The translations under genes and the position numbers were made by a program. A DNA stretch of 64,000 nucleotides, taken from assembly GCA_947630795.1 (NCBI GenBank), contig CANRJC010000003.1, positions 1 to 64,000 on the forward strand, in the 5' to 3' direction. This DNA is from an uncultured Phascolarctobacterium sp. Lineage in GTDB: Bacteria > Bacillota > Negativicutes > Acidaminococcales > Acidaminococcaceae. How positions within the stretch are numbered: the stretch's first letter is position 1; every line of letters starts with the position of its first letter. Below, in pieces: positions 60,705 to 64,000 of this stretch. The notes beneath the pieces were generated by a model. The model made no database searches, had not been told where the DNA came from, and worked only from the letters and a program-made list of their open reading frames with translations.

Positions 60705-61496
60705 GTGGGCAGCGGCTTGTGGGACACTCACGCCCACCTAGACGACGAACGCTTCGCCGGCGATCGGGAAGAGGTGCTGGCGGAGATCGGCAGAGAAATG
60801 GCCGGGGTCATCGACTGCGGCTGCGAGGAAAAAAGCAATCTCTTTGCTCTTGATCTGGCGGAAAAATATCCTTTTATCTATGCGGCTGTGGGCTGGCACC
60901 CCGAAAATTTAGACGAGCTGCCTAAAAATTATTTGGAAAAGCTCGCTCTTTGGGCCGCTCAGTCGAAGGTGGTGGCCATCGGCGAAGTGGGTCTGGACTA
61001 TTATTGGCCGGACAATGCTCCCCGAGAAGTGCAGAAAAAAGTTTTCCGAGAGCAGATGGATCTGGCGGCGCAGCTGCAACTGCCTCTCATCATCCACGAT
61101 CGAGAGGCTCACGGGGACATGCTGGAGATCTTTCGAAAAGATGCTCCCCGTCATTTGGAAGCTGTGTTCCACTGCTTCAGCGGCAGCGTGGAGATGGCGG
61201 CCGAATTGGCGAAGAAAGGCTGTTACTTCGGCTTCGGCGGCACGTCCACTTATAAAAACGCCCGCAAGGTGAGAGAGGTCATGCTGAGCCTGCCGAAAGA
61301 GCTGTTGCTTTTGGAGACGGACAGCCCCTATCTTGCGCCCGTGCCCTATCGAGGCAAGCGAAACAAGCCTCTTTACACGAAGCTGACAGCTCAGAACATG
61401 GCCCTGCTGCTGGGGGTCGCTTACGAAGAAGTGGTGGCTTTTACGGAAGAGAACACGCTGCGTCTCTTTCGTAAAATAAAACAGTCCCGCTCTTAG
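60705..61496 (+). CDS. tatD: TatD-family metal-dependent hydrolase
   Basis: A 263-residue TIM-barrel metallo-hydrolase (DNase/exonuclease type). It has WDTHAHLDDERF, the metal Glu in IGEVGLDYYW, LIIHDREAH, FHCFSGS and LLETDSPYLAPVPYRGKRN. Starts at GTG, 3 nt after the metG stop, as in the frequent metG-tatD pairing of Firmicutes. Confidence 0.92.
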   Translation: MGSGLWDTHAHLDDERFAGDREEVLAEIGREMAGVIDCGCEEKSNLFALDLAEKYPFIYAAVGWHPENLDELPKNYLEKLALWAAQSKVVAIGEVGLDYYWPDNAPREVQKKVFREQMDLAAQLQLPLIIHDREAHGDMLEIFRKDAPRHLEAVFHCFSGSVEMAAELAKKGCYFGFGGTSTYKNARKVREVMLSLPKELLLLETDSPYLAPVPYRGKRNKPLYTKLTAQNMALLLGVAYEEVVAFTEENTLRLFRKIKQSRS

Positions 61497-61512
61497 AAAA
61501 AAGTCCGAAAAG

Positions 61513-61544
61513 TTCAAGGCAGAGGTCACAGGCTCTGCCTTGAA
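61513..61544 (+). terminator. Perfect inverted repeat between tatD and lysA
   Basis: A 12-bp perfect repeat TTCAAGGCAGAG/CTCTGCCTTGAA with an 8-nt loop. No T-run follows on the + strand (ATTAAAAAT), so it may be a weak terminator or an mRNA processing or stability structure. Confidence 0.45.
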
Positions 61545-61572
61545 ATTAAAAATATCGATTTGAGGTGAACCG

Positions 61573-62871
61573 ATGTCCGAAAAAATTCCTTTTGTCGGCA
61601 AAGAAGCCTTAGAGGCTATCGCCGCAAAATATCCCACTCCTTTTCACATCTACGACGAAGCGGGCATACGCCGTACGGCCCGGGCCCTTTATAAGGCCTT
61701 TTCTTGGAACAAAGGTTTCAAAGAATATTTCGCCGTGAAGGCCACGCCCAATCCCTATTTATTGGAGATCTTGCGGCAGGAAGGCTGCGGCACCGACTGC
61801 AGTTCTTTCACCGAATTGATCATGAGCGACGCGGTGGGCTTTAAAGGGGAAGAGATCATGTTCTCTTCCAACGCCACGCCGGCGGAAGATATGCGCTTGG
61901 CCAAAGAGCTGGGAGTCATCATCAACTTAGACGACATCAGCCACATCGCTTTTTTGGAAGAAGTGGCCGGACTGCCGGAACTGGTGTGCTGCCGTTACAA
62001 CCCGGGCGGCAAATTCGCCATCGCCAACAGCATCATGGATAACCCCGGGGACGCAAAATACGGCATGACCCACGCCCAATTGTTAGAGGCGTACAAAATA
62101 CTCAAGACTAAAGGCGTCAAACGTTTCGGTCTGCACGCTTTTTTGGCGTCCAACACGGTCACCAACGCTTATTATCCCGAGTTGGCCTCCATCCTTTTCA
62201 AATTGGCGGTGGAGATCAAAGAAGAAACGGGCATCGAGCTGGACTTTGTCAATCTTTCCGGCGGCATAGGCGTGGCCTACAGGCCGGAGCAGACAGACAA
62301 CGATCTGGCAGTGATCGGCGAAGGCGTGCGGCAGGCTTACGAAAATATTTTGGTGCCCGCCGGCCTCGATAAAGTGAAGATCTTCACGGAACTGGGCCGC
62401 TTCATGCTGGCGCCTAACGGAGCTTTGGTCACACGAGTCATCCACATGAAGCACACTTACAAAGATTACGTAGGCTGCGATGCCTGCGCCGCCAATTTGA
62501 TGCGGCCGGCCATCTACGGGGCCTATCATCACATCACCGTTTTAGGCAAAGAGACCGCACCTTGCAATCACAAGTACGACGTGACCGGGGGCTTGTGTGA
62601 AAATAACGATAAATTCGCCGTCGATCGCTCGTTGCCCGAAATAGAGAAGGGCGACCTTCTCTACATCCACGACGCCGGGGCTCACGGCTTTGCCATGGGC
62701 TACAATTATAACGGCAAATTACGCAGCGCCGAGCTTTTGCTGAAAGAAGACGGCAGCGTGCAAATGATCCGCAGGGCGGAGACCCCGGCCGATTATTTCG
62801 CCACTTTCGACACGGGTGCTTACGCGGAGGCCTTGACTGCTTCCACGAAGGCAGCGGAAAAATGCCGCTAG
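61573..62871 (+). CDS. lysA: Diaminopimelate decarboxylase
   Basis: A 432-residue fold-type III PLP decarboxylase, last step of lysine synthesis. The PLP Lys lies in EYFAVKATPNPYLLEIL. Others are FGLHAFLASNTVTNAYYPEL, DFVNLSGGIGVAY, TELGRFMLAPNGAL, GGLCENNDKFAVDRSLPEI and the late YNYNGKLRSAELLL. SD GAGGTG. Carboxynorspermidine decarboxylase (NspC) is a related alternative, but length and C-terminal motif favour LysA. Confidence 0.87.
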   Translation: MSEKIPFVGKEALEAIAAKYPTPFHIYDEAGIRRTARALYKAFSWNKGFKEYFAVKATPNPYLLEILRQEGCGTDCSSFTELIMSDAVGFKGEEIMFSSNATPAEDMRLAKELGVIINLDDISHIAFLEEVAGLPELVCCRYNPGGKFAIANSIMDNPGDAKYGMTHAQLLEAYKILKTKGVKRFGLHAFLASNTVTNAYYPELASILFKLAVEIKEETGIELDFVNLSGGIGVAYRPEQTDNDLAVIGEGVRQAYENILVPAGLDKVKIFTELGRFMLAPNGALVTRVIHMKHTYKDYVGCDACAANLMRPAIYGAYHHITVLGKETAPCNHKYDVTGGLCENNDKFAVDRSLPEIEKGDLLYIHDAGAHGFAMGYNYNGKLRSAELLLKEDGSVQMIRRAETPADYFATFDTGAYAEALTASTKAAEKCR

Positions 62872-62937
62872 CTCTCACAAAAATTTAAGCAGAAAATTGC
62901 CGCCGGCTCTCACAAAAATATAAAAGCAAAAGGCAAA

Positions 62938-62989
62938 AGGCTGTCGCCTCACCGAAAAAGATTTCGGGAAGCGGCAGCCTGCTTTTTTT
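62938..62989. terminator. Bidirectional terminator after lysA
   Basis: Long imperfect stem AGGCTGTCGCC.../...GCGGCAGCCT with internal CCGAAA/TTTCGG, followed by TTTTTTT on the + strand. On the minus strand it is followed by TTTTGCCTTTTG, ending the DUF362 gene. Confidence 0.8.
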
Positions 62990-63004
62990 AATAAGAGAAA
63001 AATT

Positions 63005-64000
63005 TTAAACGATCTTCACTTTGATCAACTCGTAGTCGCGGGAGCCCAGGCCGATCTTTTCGCCGTGAGCCAATTGGGTCTCCCATTCGATGTCGGGATG
63101 GCTGTTGACGAAGTGATCGTGATGATCGACGAAGTCGGGGGCGGCCATGTGCTCGGCCAGCATGCTGCCGGGCAGAGGCGTTGCGGCCAGACAGGCATCG
63201 GCACAGGCCTGATCCAAAGCTACGGGGTCGAAAGAGGCGAACATGCCGATGTTGGGGAGAATGGGTGCATCGTTTTCAGGGTGGCAGTCGCAGTTGGGGG
63301 AAACGTCTACGACGAGGGAGAGATGGAAATTGGGACGGCCGGCGCAAACTGCTTTGCTGTATTCGGCCATCTTGGCGTTGAGCACGGGGATGGCTTGGTT
63401 TTGAGCGAAGTCGATGGCGTCGAAGTTGCAGGCGCCCAAGCAGCGGCCGCAGCCCACGCAGTTTTCTGTCACGACTTGCATTTTACGGGTGGCCTCGTCG
63501 AAGTGAAGGCCGCCGTTGGCGCACTCCCGCTGACAGCGGCGGCAGCCCCGGCACTTGGAAGTTTTGATGAAGGGCTTGCCGTTGGAGTGTTGATCTTTTT
63601 TGCCGGCCCGGGAACCGCTGCCCATGCCCAAATTTTTGATGGTGCCGCCGAAGCCGGTCATCTCGTGGCCTTTGAAGTGAGTGAGCGAGATGATGATGTC
63701 GGCGTCCATGATGGCGCGGCCGATGCGTGCTTCTTTCGTATAAACACAGCCCTCTAAAGGCACGGCCACATCATCGGTGCCCTTTAGACCGTCGGCGATG
63801 ATCACCGGGCAGCCCACGGTGAGGGGAGTGAAGCCGTTTTGCCAGGCGCATTCCAAATGTTCCAGCGCATTTTTGCGAAAACCGGGATACATGGTATTGC
63901 AGTCGGTGAGGAAGGGTTTGCCTCCCAGAGACTTCACCAGATCCACGATGGCCCGGGCATAATTGGGCCGCAGGTAGCTGATGTTGCCCAATTCGCCGAA
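63005..64000 (-). CDS. DUF362 protein with two 4Fe-4S clusters (N-terminus beyond window)
   Basis: At least 331 residues; the frame stays open to the window end (FGELGNISYLRP), so the start is missing. The DUF362 part has KPFLTDCNTMYPG, DADIIISLTHFKGHEMTGFGGTIKNLGMG. Two ferredoxin motifs follow: CRGCRRCQREC and CVGCGRCLGAC, each with the 2+2 spacing of 4Fe-4S centres. The C-terminus (PNIGMFASFDPVALDQACADAC) matches the family. It is probably an electron-transfer or maturation protein; its partner is unknown. Confidence 0.85.
   Translation of the reverse strand, partial: FGELGNISYLRPNYARAIVDLVKSLGGKPFLTDCNTMYPGFRKNALEHLECAWQNGFTPLTVGCPVIIADGLKGTDDVAVPLEGCVYTKEARIGRAIMDADIIISLTHFKGHEMTGFGGTIKNLGMGSGSRAGKKDQHSNGKPFIKTSKCRGCRRCQRECANGGLHFDEATRKMQVVTENCVGCGRCLGACNFDAIDFAQNQAIPVLNAKMAEYSKAVCAGRPNFHLSLVVDVSPNCDCHPENDAPILPNIGMFASFDPVALDQACADACLAATPLPGSMLAEHMAAPDFVDHHDHFVNSHPDIEWETQLAHGEKIGLGSRDYELIKVKIV

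Overview
The window reads as chromosome of an anaerobic, GC-rich Firmicute. A diderm Negativicutes relative (Acidaminococcaceae/Selenomonadales type) is my best guess. The hints are the short-form HisG, the YerC/TrpR-like repressor heading the his operon, the YedE/YedF/DUF3343/SelD selenium genes, a methylmalonyl-CoA-decarboxylase-type carboxyltransferase and DcuC-type dicarboxylate transport. No rRNA or tRNA gene was recognised, so the assignment is inference only. Genes are packed tightly, with many ATGA or GTGA start/stop overlaps, strong Shine-Dalgarno sequences and frequent GTG/TTG starts.

Layout, left to right. 0-4 kb (+): a zinc/manganese ABC importer (znuA-znuC-znuB) and a PHP phosphoesterase, preceded by an unexplained transcribed leader that ends in a terminator just before znuA. 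3.9-16 kb (mostly -): small membrane protein, gluQ, pth, prs, glmU, a 0.3-kb array of degenerate 18-bp repeats, ispE-GntR-nucleotidyltransferase, a hypothetical/FkbM-methyltransferase pair, a MerR regulator and a DUF401 membrane protein. 16.3-20.2 kb (-): an iron(III)-type ABC importer (ATPase, fused double permease, lipoprotein). 20.7-22.6 kb: a D-2-hydroxyacid dehydrogenase divergent from purC. 22.7-26.6 kb: a selenium cluster (yedE-yedF-DUF3343-selD, divergent from a class-V aminotransferase). 26.7-28.3 kb: an ArsR regulator and an MFS efflux pump. 28.4-36.3 kb (-): a histidine operon yerC-hisZG-hisD-hisC-hisB-hisH-hisA-hisF-hisIE, with HisZ and HisG fused in one reading frame. 36.5-39.3 kb (-): tautomerase, glycerate kinase, GntP permease. 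39.5-41.4 kb (-): ftsH.

41.6-51.4 kb is a visibly AT-richer accessory island on the + strand. It begins with insertion-sequence debris. It then carries an acyl-CoA carboxyltransferase, a family III CoA-transferase, an esterase-713-like hydrolase, a MatC-like dicarboxylate carrier, a DcuC-like carrier, a LysR regulator and an asparaginase. Together these suggest uptake, CoA-activation and decarboxylation of a dicarboxylic acid. The substrate is not visible from sequence. The hydrolase/MatC pair is more AT-rich than its neighbours and may be a later insertion.

51.4-64 kb returns to core-type DNA: a Nudix hydrolase, rfbB, a MATE transporter, an HD hydrolase, ilvN-ilvB (small subunit first, behind a structured leader), rsmI, metG, tatD, lysA, and a DUF362/ferredoxin-type protein cut by the window end.

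The points most worth a second look are the dicarboxylate island, the hisZ-hisG fusion with a palindromic operator inside the promoter of its operon, the leader RNA ahead of znuA, the 18-bp repeat array upstream of glmU, and the self-contained selenium cluster.
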